DNA of 15,181 nucleotides, taken from NCBI GenBank assembly GCA_024408895.1, contig JAKSUO010000011.1:1-15181 (forward strand). Reading direction: 5' to 3'. How positions within the stretch are numbered: position 1 is the stretch's first letter; every line of letters begins with the position of its first letter. Shown here piece after piece: positions 7,409 to 14,033 of the stretch. Source of the DNA: Alphaproteobacteria bacterium (GTDB lineage: Bacteria; Pseudomonadota; Alphaproteobacteria; RF32; CAG-239). Position numbers and translations under genes: made by a program. Below the pieces are notes generated by a model. The model was not told where the DNA came from and did no database searches. It worked only from the letters and a program-made list of their open reading frames with translations.

Positions 7409-9856
7409 ATGTTTAACAGAATAAAAATAAGCAAAGTAGCTTTTGCGGTTATTGCGGCTTTATTTTCTGCAACAAGCGCGGCAAGTGCTTCCGAATTGGA
7501 TTTGGTTATTCCTTCGTTGGCCGATGCAACTTATGACTTTTTCGGTATGACTATAAATGGAGATACATTACTACTCGGAGGAATGATTATTTGCCTGCTG
7601 GGTATGATTTTCGGTTTATGGAAATTTTTTGGTATCAAAGAAATGCCGGCACACAAAGCCATGCTTAAGGTTTCTGAAACTATTTACGCAACATGCACTA
7701 CATATATGAAACAACAGGCAAAACTGTTGTTTGTGCTGGAGTTGTTCATTGGTGCGTGTATAGTTTATTATTTTGCATATCTGAATAATACGCCTTTACC
7801 GAAAGTTCTATACATCTTGCTGTGGTCAATTTTGGGAATTCTCGGTTCATACACAGTGGCGTGGTTTGGTATGCGCATCAACACTTACGCCAACTCAAGA
7901 ACAGCGTTTTTATCTTTGCAAGGAAAAGCTTTTCCGGTGATGAATTTGCCATTGAGCGCCGGAATGTCTATCGGTGTTTTACTGATTTGCGTTGAACTGA
8001 TTATGATGATGTTCATTCTTGTTTTTGTGCCTCGTGATACGGCGGGAGCTTGTTTTATCGGCTTTGCCATCGGTGAATCTTTGGGTGCTTCGGCATTGCG
8101 TATTTGCGGTGGTATTTTTACCAAAATTGCCGATATCGGTGCGGACTTAATGAAAATTATTTTCAAAATTGATGAAGATGATGCTCGTAATCCGGGTGTT
8201 ATTGCCGACTGTACCGGCGATAATGCCGGCGACTCATGCGGCCCGACGGCCGATGGGTTTGAAACATACGGAGTGACTGGTGTTGCTTTAATCAGCTTTA
8301 TTGTTTTGGCTGCGGGCGTAACCTTAACAGCTGATGGCGCATTGACATCATATTTGTGGGCTCCTGAACTCAGAGCGCGCTTAATTACTTGGATTTTTGC
8401 CATGCGCATAGTGATGATTATGACATCTATCTTTTCATATGCCATCAATAATTTCTTTACTAAAATGATTTATGGCAAATCAACATCTTTTGATTATGAA
8501 AAGCCTTTAACAAGTTTAATTTGGCTGACGTCATTAATGTCAATTGCTCTGACATTTTTCATTTCTTATCATATGTTACCGATGGATAATTTCGGCTTGA
8601 ATATTTGGTGGGAACTCTCGGTTATTATCAGTTGCGGAACATTGGCCGCGGCTGTTATTCCGGAATTTACGAAAATCTTCACATCATCAAAATCTCAGCA
8701 CGTTGAAGAAGTTGTAAATGCCAGCCGTGAAGCCGGTGCTTCACTGAATATTTTGGCAGGCATTGTTTCCGGTAACTTTTCCGGTTTCTGGCAAGGTGTT
8801 GTTATAGCCGGTTTGATGGCTGTTGCATATATAACATCAAAAGGTGATATGAGCCAAATTATGATTTATCCGACAGTATTTGCTTTCGGTTTGGTGGCTT
8901 TCGGTATGCTTGGTATGGGGCCGATAACAATTGCAGTTGATAGCTACGGACCGGTGACGGATAACGCTCAATCGGTTTTTGAATTGTCGCAAATTGAAAA
9001 CATAAAAGGTATTAAAAAAGAAATTAAAGAAGAATACGGTTTTACGCCTGATTTTGAACATGGTAAACATCTGCTTGAAGCTAACGATTCGGTTGGGAAT
9101 ACCTTTAAAGCAACATCTAAACCGGTGCTAATCGGTACGGCGGTTATTGGCGCAACAACGATGATCTTCTCTATCATTTTGTTGTTGCATCTGCAATTAA
9201 ACTTGATTGATGCGCGCGTCTTAATCGGCTTATTGTTGGGTGGTGCGGTGATTTATTGGTTCTCCGGTGCGGCAATTCAAGCCGTATCAACCGGTGCTTA
9301 TCGCGCTATCAATTATATTAAAGATCATATTAAACTTGATACGAAGAAAGCGGCTTCGGTGGAAGATTCTAAAATCGTAGTTAAAATTTGTACGCAATAT
9401 GCCCAGAAAGGTATGCTCAATATCTTCATTGCCATTTTTTCTTTTGCAATTTCGTTTGCATTTTTCGGACCGGAATTGTTTGCCAGCTACTTGATCTCTA
9501 TCGCTATTTTCGGCTTATATCAGGCATTGTTTATGGCTAATGCCGGCGGTGCGTGGGATAATGCCAAGAAAGTTGTTGAAGTTGATTTGGAAGAAAAAGG
9601 TACGGAATTGCATGCCGCATCTGTGGTTGGCGATACGGTTGGCGATCCTTTTAAAGATACGGCTTCGGTTGCATTAAATCCGATTATTAAGTTTACGACA
9701 TTATTTGGATTGTTAGCAGCCGAAATGTCGGCTAAGGTTTCGGAAGCCAGCCCGAAAGCAGCAGTTATAACCGCTTTTGTTTTCCTAATTATCGGGTTGA
9801 TATTTGTATGGCGTTCATTCTATACCATGCGTATTGAAGCCAAAAAAACAGATTAA
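7409..9856 (+). CDS. hppA: membrane-bound proton-translocating pyrophosphatase
   Basis: Couples pyrophosphate hydrolysis to ion pumping across the inner membrane. It has 815 residues, longer than the usual 650-770, and about 15-16 hydrophobic segments. The substrate site is complete: TKIADIGADLMK (238-249), EDDARNPGVIADCTGDNAGD (256-275), the GPTADGFETYGVTG block (278-291), DNAKK (717-721) and GDTVGDPFKD (741-750). The canonical VIADN reads VIADC. The ion-selectivity loop GNTFKATSK (563-571) has Lys567 where K+-dependent enzymes have Ala, so I infer a K+-independent enzyme, and those known are H+ pumps. Residues 1-28 look like a cleavable signal peptide (charged start, hydrophobic core, ASA). 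A charged stretch (about 528-556) lies before the GNT loop. AAGGA lies eight bases before the ATG. The 132-base gap before it holds a weak 5-bp hairpin (7356-7371) and no clear promoter. Confidence 0.95.
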   Translation: MFNRIKISKVAFAVIAALFSATSAASASELDLVIPSLADATYDFFGMTINGDTLLLGGMIICLLGMIFGLWKFFGIKEMPAHKAMLKVSETIYATCTTYMKQQAKLLFVLELFIGACIVYYFAYLNNTPLPKVLYILLWSILGILGSYTVAWFGMRINTYANSRTAFLSLQGKAFPVMNLPLSAGMSIGVLLICVELIMMMFILVFVPRDTAGACFIGFAIGESLGASALRICGGIFTKIADIGADLMKIIFKIDEDDARNPGVIADCTGDNAGDSCGPTADGFETYGVTGVALISFIVLAAGVTLTADGALTSYLWAPELRARLITWIFAMRIVMIMTSIFSYAINNFFTKMIYGKSTSFDYEKPLTSLIWLTSLMSIALTFFISYHMLPMDNFGLNIWWELSVIISCGTLAAAVIPEFTKIFTSSKSQHVEEVVNASREAGASLNILAGIVSGNFSGFWQGVVIAGLMAVAYITSKGDMSQIMIYPTVFAFGLVAFGMLGMGPITIAVDSYGPVTDNAQSVFELSQIENIKGIKKEIKEEYGFTPDFEHGKHLLEANDSVGNTFKATSKPVLIGTAVIGATTMIFSIILLLHLQLNLIDARVLIGLLLGGAVIYWFSGAAIQAVSTGAYRAINYIKDHIKLDTKKAASVEDSKIVVKICTQYAQKGMLNIFIAIFSFAISFAFFGPELFASYLISIAIFGLYQALFMANAGGAWDNAKKVVEVDLEEKGTELHAASVVGDTVGDPFKDTASVALNPIIKFTTLFGLLAAEMSAKVSEASPKAAVITAFVFLIIGLIFVWRSFYTMRIEAKKTD

Positions 9857-9876
9857 TAAAAAAGTTAGATTTGCAT

Positions 9877-9911
9877 AAAAAAAGGTGACATTGCAAAATG
9901 TCGCCTTTTTT
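9877..9911. terminator. bidirectional terminator between hppA and the hydrolase lipoprotein
   Basis: Nine-pair stem GGTGACATT (9884-9892) with AATGTCGCC (9897-9905), containing one G-T wobble, closes on a GCAA loop of the GNRA type. It is flanked by seven A on the left and six T on the right, so it works as a U-tract terminator on both strands. It lies between two convergent genes. Confidence 0.9.
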
Positions 9912-9939
9912 GTGATAAAAACAATAAATGAGTTTGCGT

Positions 9940-10689
9940 TCATTCGTTGCGTATATCCGCGAATATGTTTTCCCAACCGGTGTTGTGTGTTGCATTTTGC
10001 ACATAAATAAGTGTTGCTGAATCGGCAACAAAGTTTTCGGTAATTTGCGGAATGATATTGTTATCAAGTCTTCCTATGTAGTGGACCTGCTTAAATTTTG
10101 CATATTCGGTTTTGTAATTGGCTAAGTCATCCGATAAGATGAGTGGAGAGATTTTATGATAATCCGTCCAGCTTTTGACGTCTAAATTTCCGGCGATTGT
10201 TACTAATTTTTGCACATTTAAATCTGTATATTTGACTGCTGCTAAACCGGCAATTTGTGCGCCGCCCGAAAATCCGACCAATGTTACGGAGTTTGATTTT
10301 ACAATGGTTTTAATGGCTTCATATTCCGATTGAACGCTTTCTTTTGAAAAACGGGCGGTTGACCAATATTTCGGTTGGCATTTTTTATCTTTTACAAATT
10401 GACAGGGACGCGCCAAATAAATAATATTCGGGTGTTTATCGTGGAAAGCAATTTCACGCAGCATTGTTGAACGAGGCGTTGGATTAAAACTTACTGAACC
10501 GTCGGCTCTGAAAGCCGCGCCGTCACCTTCTATATATATTTTATACGGGGCTGTCGGATTTGTGATTTTTTGCCACGAAGCCAGCTTGAAATAAGATGTT
10601 TGAATTTCTTGATATTCATATTCCTCCGGAACGGTTACACTCACACATCCGCTTAGCATAACTATTGGAATGAATATTTTTTTCAACAT
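9940..10689 (-). CDS. alpha/beta-hydrolase-fold lipoprotein
   Basis: 249 residues. The N-terminus has a lipoprotein signal with lipobox LSGC, so Cys15 would be lipidated and the protein held at the envelope. The rest fits an alpha/beta-hydrolase fold: YIEGDG (52-57) ends an early strand near the oxyanion hole, GFSGGA (139-144) is the nucleophile elbow with Ser141, GRLDNN (206-211) offers Asp209, and NATHNTGW (232-239) offers His235, completing a Ser-Asp-His triad in the right order. The pair Cys96/Cys104 could form a disulfide. The substrate is unknown; esterase, lipase or peptidase are all possible. It starts six bases after the stop of the VirB8-like gene with no good ribosome-binding site, so it is probably translated by coupling to that gene. 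Confidence 0.8.
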   Translation of the reverse strand: MLKKIFIPIVMLSGCVSVTVPEEYEYQEIQTSYFKLASWQKITNPTAPYKIYIEGDGAAFRADGSVSFNPTPRSTMLREIAFHDKHPNIIYLARPCQFVKDKKCQPKYWSTARFSKESVQSEYEAIKTIVKSNSVTLVGFSGGAQIAGLAAVKYTDLNVQKLVTIAGNLDVKSWTDYHKISPLILSDDLANYKTEYAKFKQVHYIGRLDNNIIPQITENFVADSATLIYVQNATHNTGWENIFADIRNE

Positions 10690-10695
10690 ATTCGG

Positions 10696-11469
10696 TTACA
10701 TCATCATATTATATTTGACGTTACCCGGAACCTCGTTGTCTTTGGCTTTTTCATCACCGAGATAAGAAAGTGTATAGCTGTATATTAAGAAGCCGTATGG
10801 ATTTAGGAGTCTGTCTTCCACTCGTTTGAAACGTAAGCCGCGGTCATAACCGATGCGAACTACGGCACGCCAAATATCAACTTTCGGGCGCGGATCATAT
10901 TTTGTTATATCGTAAGTTTTGAATTCAACCATCCACATTGAAAGCGTAATATGCTTTGTTCTGATAATTTCAATATAGCGTTGCAAGCCGATAGTCTTAA
11001 ACTGTTGGTCAACGATATTGGCATCTTGTTTTTGAAAGTTGTTAAATACTTCATTGGTGGAATACCAGTATAAAATAGAATTTTTACGCCATCTGTCTTT
11101 TAATTCGGCATAATCTTCCGTTACCGTATATCGTAACATAATGTAGTCGCGCAAATATTGTTCGGCAATCAATTCGCTGGCATAATATGGTATTTCATAA
11201 GGTTGCATAAGCTCCATTTGATTAGTTTCGTTGTTAATGCGATAAAGTTGCGGTTTGACGTGGAAGCAAGGTAGCATCAAATAAATAATGGAGGCAATAA
11301 TCATATTTAAACAAATGCTCAAACAGGTGGTGATTACCAAAAAACGCGATGTCCACAGGTAACGTCTTTCCGGAAATGCGTCAACATGCACACGTTCCGG
11401 AAAATAGCCCAACTCATCCGGCGATTCTTTTTCTTTGTATTTAAATAATGTACCTAAAATTGAAACCAT
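10696..11469 (-). CDS. VirB8-like inner-membrane protein
   Basis: 257 residues with VirB8 architecture: a charged cytoplasmic N-terminus (1-41), one membrane-spanning segment (about 43-66) and a periplasmic domain. Within that domain TEDYAELKDRWRKNSILYWYS (117-137) resembles the first helices and DRLLNPYGFLIYSY (219-232) contains the NPxG motif that VirB8 proteins carry near the C-terminus. VirB8 is an assembly factor of type IV secretion or conjugation systems. No other type IV gene (VirB4, VirB9, VirB10, VirB11, VirD4) occurs in the window, so its machine is unknown; a DotI/IcmL-like relative is an alternative. The product ends in three Met from a repeated ATG. GGGG lies about 11 bases before the ATG, rather far. 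It is the first gene of a two-gene unit with the lipoprotein hydrolase. Confidence 0.7.
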   Translation of the reverse strand: MVSILGTLFKYKEKESPDELGYFPERVHVDAFPERRYLWTSRFLVITTCLSICLNMIIASIIYLMLPCFHVKPQLYRINNETNQMELMQPYEIPYYASELIAEQYLRDYIMLRYTVTEDYAELKDRWRKNSILYWYSTNEVFNNFQKQDANIVDQQFKTIGLQRYIEIIRTKHITLSMWMVEFKTYDITKYDPRPKVDIWRAVVRIGYDRGLRFKRVEDRLLNPYGFLIYSYTLSYLGDEKAKDNEVPGNVKYNMMM

Positions 11470-11506
11470 GCGATATTTTACCCCTTTTTTATACTTGTAT
11501 CACATA

Positions 11507-11535
11507 ATAATATTAAAAGTGTAATAAAATGTTAA
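11507..11535 (-). promoter_or_regulatory. promoter of the VirB8-like/hydrolase operon
   Basis: On the minus strand TTAACA (11535-11530) and TATTAT (11512-11507) each match five of six sigma-70 consensus positions and are separated by exactly 17 bases. The predicted transcript start is about 30 bases before the ATG at 11469. The -35 lies inside a small inverted repeat, GTTAA/TTAAC (11531-11543), in the divergent spacer, which could be an operator. Confidence 0.6.
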
Positions 11536-11588
11536 TTTTTAACGATTATTATAGCGATAGATTATAGACGATAAAAAAGGACACAAAC

Positions 11589-13502
11589 ATGAAAAAAATG
11601 CTTTGTTTGATGATTGGAACGCTCAGTGTTATTGCCTGTGCGCAAAAGGTTCAGCAGCCGGTTGACGGTGCCGTTGCATCATATCCGCAACCGGATCCTG
11701 CGTATTATTCGGATTGGGATAGTGCCATTCGTTATGACGTTGATATGCATAATATGTATGGCAAGTCCCCAACAAAAATAGAAAAGCCTCTTGATATGTA
11801 TATGACTATGGCTCTTGCCTTGAAGTATAACTATTCGGGACGTGTTGTACGCTATCAGGAAAGCTTGCAAAAAGCCGGTAAATCTGCATATTCGGCATTG
11901 CCGGAAATTGTTTCCAACGCCGGTTATATTAATACAAATTACAGCGAAACGAGTCCTGACTTAAAAGTAGCTTGGAATATTTTGGATTTATCCACTTTAT
12001 ATTATATGCGTTCGGATGAATTTTTGAAACAAAATGTGGCTACCGAGGAAAGACGCAAGGTTATTCAAAACATTTTGCAAGAAGCACGCGTTCTTTATTG
12101 GAAGGCTTTGACCGCGCAACGTTTGCTGCCGGTTATTGATGATACAATTGAGCATATTACGCTTGATGTTGATGAGATGAATATCAAGGCCAAAGAGTTG
12201 GCGGAACAAGGACAGAATCCGGAAACAAGCCAGCTTGTTACCAAGCGTAAATATATGGAAGCGATTAAAAACCTATCTGCTTTGAAACGCGATTTGGAAA
12301 CGGCACATGAACGTTTGGCTTCCTTGATGGGTATGCACCCACAAACCGAGTTCACGTTGGTTGGCAAGGAATATGGCAACTTTACGTTACCGGAAATCAA
12401 GTCAAACCTTTCTCGGTTAGAGTGGTTGGCCTTGACGAATCGTCCGGAATTGAAAGTTCACAATATGTTGACCAGCACGGATGATTTGGAAATGATTATT
12501 ACGGACTTCCGAGATGAAAATGATGTCAGCTATCGTAGCAATCCGGCGATGTATAGCCAAAAATGGTGCACGGAAGCTAAAGAGGTTTCTATGGCGGTTT
12601 ATGAAGGACCAAAATACGGTTTAAGCGAAAAAATGTTGGCAGATTTGCGCCGTCAACGGATGACTTCTTTAATATTGAATCAGGTTTATGTAGCTTGGGC
12701 TCGCTATACGTCAGCTGTTGAAGATTATCAGATTGCGCTTGAAATTGCCGGTGCTTCGGAAAATATTGCCGAAGATATTACGGCAGCAAAAGGCAGCCAT
12801 GCCGAAAAGAGCCAAATGGAAGCAGCTCGCGCTATCGGCGACGAAATCAAAGCATCGGTTGCTTATGTTGATATGCAGGATGCGTTGGGCGCACTTTACG
12901 TTACCATCGGCTTAGATGCAGTGCCTTATTATATGTTGGACGAATCTCCTTCGCATATTGCGTTGGCATTGCGTGATACTCTGGAAAAATGGCGTAACGG
13001 CGAATTTATTCCGGAAAATCGTCCGTATTTGATGAATATTCCGAGTCATCGTCCTCCGGTAAATTTGTCCTCAGAAGGAATTTTGCCTGATGTGACATAT
13101 AATACGGGTGAACATATTCGGATTATGATTCCGGCTGATGCCTTTACCAAAATGGGTTGGAATGAGGATGAGGTAACTACAAAAGCCGGCTTAGTAGACG
13201 ATTCGGGGTTGCCGAAATTCCTGAAATATAACAATGTCGGCAGAACCTTTACCGGTGTTGCTATGCCTGGTGATGGCGGAACATATCCGATTAAGATTTA
13301 TGCAATGGATAAAAAGAATAATATTGCATATTTGACATTCAAATTGACTATTGTCGATTCTTATGTGCCGTCGTTAAATGTCCGCGGCTTAAACCGCGCC
13401 CGTCAGGCAACAGTTTTGAAAAGTTGCAACGGTGGCAAATGCAATGACCAGGATTTGGATACAGTGAAGGTTTACGCGCCGACACACCATCCACATAACT
13501 GA
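11589..13502 (+). CDS. TolC-family lipoprotein with C-terminal cadherin/Ig-like domain
   Basis: 637 residues. A lipoprotein signal (lipobox VIAC, Cys17) suggests outer-membrane anchoring. Residues about 68-250 resemble the first half of TolC-type outer-membrane efflux proteins: MALALKYNYSGRVVRYQESL, then KVAWNILDLSTLYYMRSDE (126-144), where TolC relatives have a W-x-hydrophobic-D segment, then long helices with ARVLYWKALTAQRLLPVID (166-184). A second helical half (about 275-450) includes LNQVYVAWARYTSAVEDYQIA. After a Pro-rich linker (473-491), residues 498-590 look like a cadherin/dystroglycan-type Ig domain, with LPKFLKYNNVGRTFTGVAMP (541-560) and GGTYPIKIYAMDKKN. The tail has CNGGKC (613-618) and a His-rich end. 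AAGGA precedes the ATG. TolC proteins form the outer-membrane duct of efflux pumps and type I secretion; no pump partner is nearby. It is divergent from the VirB8-like operon. Confidence 0.75.
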   Translation: MKKMLCLMIGTLSVIACAQKVQQPVDGAVASYPQPDPAYYSDWDSAIRYDVDMHNMYGKSPTKIEKPLDMYMTMALALKYNYSGRVVRYQESLQKAGKSAYSALPEIVSNAGYINTNYSETSPDLKVAWNILDLSTLYYMRSDEFLKQNVATEERRKVIQNILQEARVLYWKALTAQRLLPVIDDTIEHITLDVDEMNIKAKELAEQGQNPETSQLVTKRKYMEAIKNLSALKRDLETAHERLASLMGMHPQTEFTLVGKEYGNFTLPEIKSNLSRLEWLALTNRPELKVHNMLTSTDDLEMIITDFRDENDVSYRSNPAMYSQKWCTEAKEVSMAVYEGPKYGLSEKMLADLRRQRMTSLILNQVYVAWARYTSAVEDYQIALEIAGASENIAEDITAAKGSHAEKSQMEAARAIGDEIKASVAYVDMQDALGALYVTIGLDAVPYYMLDESPSHIALALRDTLEKWRNGEFIPENRPYLMNIPSHRPPVNLSSEGILPDVTYNTGEHIRIMIPADAFTKMGWNEDEVTTKAGLVDDSGLPKFLKYNNVGRTFTGVAMPGDGGTYPIKIYAMDKKNNIAYLTFKLTIVDSYVPSLNVRGLNRARQATVLKSCNGGKCNDQDLDTVKVYAPTHHPHN

Positions 13503-13518
13503 TTATTAAATCAATGAG

Positions 13519-13555
13519 AAAGAATCTGCATGTAAAAATGCAGATTCTTTTTTTT
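13519..13555 (+). terminator. Rho-independent terminator of the TolC-family gene
   Basis: Perfect 13-base inverted repeat (13519-13531 and 13538-13550; core GAATCTGCAT/ATGCAGATTC) around the 6-base loop GTAAAA, followed by an unbroken T run to 13555. It begins 17 bases after the stop codon. Confidence 0.95.
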
Positions 13556-13685
13556 GTTTCAGAATCGCAAAGTTAAGAAAAATACAAAAAAATGCTATTT
13601 ATATTATGACAAAATATATAAAAATGAAAATAAAGATATTTATATCAGAATATTATCGGTAACAGATTGTTTTACGGTTATAAGA

Positions 13686-13703
13686 AATATCGTTGGCGAT
13701 ATT
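13686..13703. repeat. perfect interrupted palindrome
   Basis: AATATCG (13686-13692) and CGATATT (13697-13703) are perfect inverted copies around TTGG. A smaller one, GATAT-TT-ATATC (13635-13646), lies just upstream. No U-tract follows, so they are more likely protein-binding sites than terminators; no regulator is recognised. Confidence 0.5.
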
Positions 13704-13719
13704 AAGAATTATTAATAAC

Positions 13720-13742
13720 TTTATCCACCGTCTTTGGATAAA
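13720..13742. promoter_or_regulatory. inverted pair of DnaA-box-like 9-mers
   Basis: TTATCCACC (13721-13729, plus) and TTATCCAAA (13741-13733, minus) each match the DnaA box TTATCCACA at eight of nine positions. Together they form an 8-bp inverted repeat TTTATCCA/TGGATAAA with a 7-base spacer. DnaA sites control nrdAB in E. coli, so a role in nrd regulation is conceivable; the match could also be chance in AT-rich DNA. Confidence 0.35.
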
Positions 13743-13794
13743 TATGAAAAAAAAATTCCTTTTATTTTTAATTGGTTAGCCAACTTATTCGTTC

Positions 13795-13831
13795 TTTTTT
13801 TTTTTTTTTTTACATTTTTATAAAAAAAAAA
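13795..13831. repeat. T17 and A10 homopolymer tracts
   Basis: Seventeen consecutive T (13795-13811) are followed after ten bases by ten consecutive A (13822-13831), just upstream of the first nrdD promoter candidate. Such tracts bend or stiffen DNA, can act as UP-like elements, and are prone to length variation through slippage. Confidence 0.85.
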
Positions 13832-13834
13832 TTC

Positions 13835-13863
13835 TTGAGAGCATTTTTTATTTTTTGCATAAT
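13835..13863 (+). promoter_or_regulatory. distal nrdD promoter candidate
   Basis: TTGAGA (13835-13840) and CATAAT (13858-13863) each match five of six sigma-70 consensus positions, with a 17-base spacer, preceded by the A tract. Transcription would start near 13870, giving a leader of about 160 bases to nrdD that includes both NrdR-like boxes. Confidence 0.5.
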
Positions 13864-13913
13864 GTTTTTCAAGAAATAAGTCATCCAACTTTAAAATAAA
13901 TGTTCAAGATTTA

Positions 13914-13929
13914 TTACAATATATTGTGA
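13914..13929 (+). promoter_or_regulatory. NrdR box 1
   Basis: TTACAATATATTGTGA contains CAATATATTG, an exact match to the conserved core CwAtATaTwG of the NrdR box. NrdR is the ATP/dATP-sensing repressor of bacterial ribonucleotide reductase genes, and the downstream gene is nrdD. The right end of the box (TTGTGA, 13924-13929) could be a -35 paired with TATATA at 13948-13953 (18-base spacer). Confidence 0.75.
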
Positions 13930-13943
13930 TTTATTTTTTTTTA

Positions 13944-13959
13944 TGACTATATATTGTGT
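13944..13959 (+). promoter_or_regulatory. NrdR box 2
   Basis: TGACTATATATTGTGT contains CTATATATTG, again an exact core match, with a good right flank TGT. Its core starts 30 bases after that of box 1, close to three helical turns, as is typical of paired NrdR boxes. It overlaps the -10 of the proximal promoter candidate. A degenerate third copy (core 13979-13988, eight of ten) lies 32 bases further on. Confidence 0.78.
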
Positions 13960-14033
13960 GTATTTTAAATTTTTATTAATTTATATTGTATAGTATGCAG
14001 AGAAAATAAATCATCAATTTTAGGAGGGAAAAA

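Larger units (their letters stand above)
13556..14033. other. AT-rich non-coding region upstream of nrdD
   Basis: About 480 bases without a credible gene on either strand. It holds short inverted repeats, a DnaA-box-like pair, homopolymer tracts, two candidate promoters, two NrdR-box-like sites and the nrdD ribosome-binding site, listed separately. The base composition is far more AT-rich than the flanking genes. Nothing recognisable as a tRNA, riboswitch or small RNA was found, though an RNA gene cannot be excluded by eye. Confidence 0.7.

Noticed and set aside
7885..8448. Minus-strand open frame of 187 codons inside hppA
   Set aside because: Antisense to the most conserved part of hppA (substrate-binding motifs), with no family resemblance.
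13514..13576. Short ORF starting MRKNLHVKMQ after the TolC-family gene
   Set aside because: It consists of the terminator hairpin itself.
13744..13779. Short ORF MKKKFLLFLIG, resembling the start of a signal peptide
   Set aside because: Only 11 codons, no ribosome-binding site, and an A/T-rich origin makes Lys/Phe/Leu codons likely by chance. The frame after the stop shows nothing that would prove a decayed gene.
13965..13979. TTAA-N7-TTAA, the spacing of a CtrA box
   Set aside because: TTAA is very frequent in this AT-rich stretch and the flanking bases of the full CtrA consensus are missing; chance is the better explanation.
13556..14033. Possible replication origin (AT-rich, DnaA-like boxes, T tracts)
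   Set aside because: Only two imperfect DnaA boxes, no dnaA, parAB, hemE or gidA/mnmG neighbours, and the region is well explained as the nrdD promoter.
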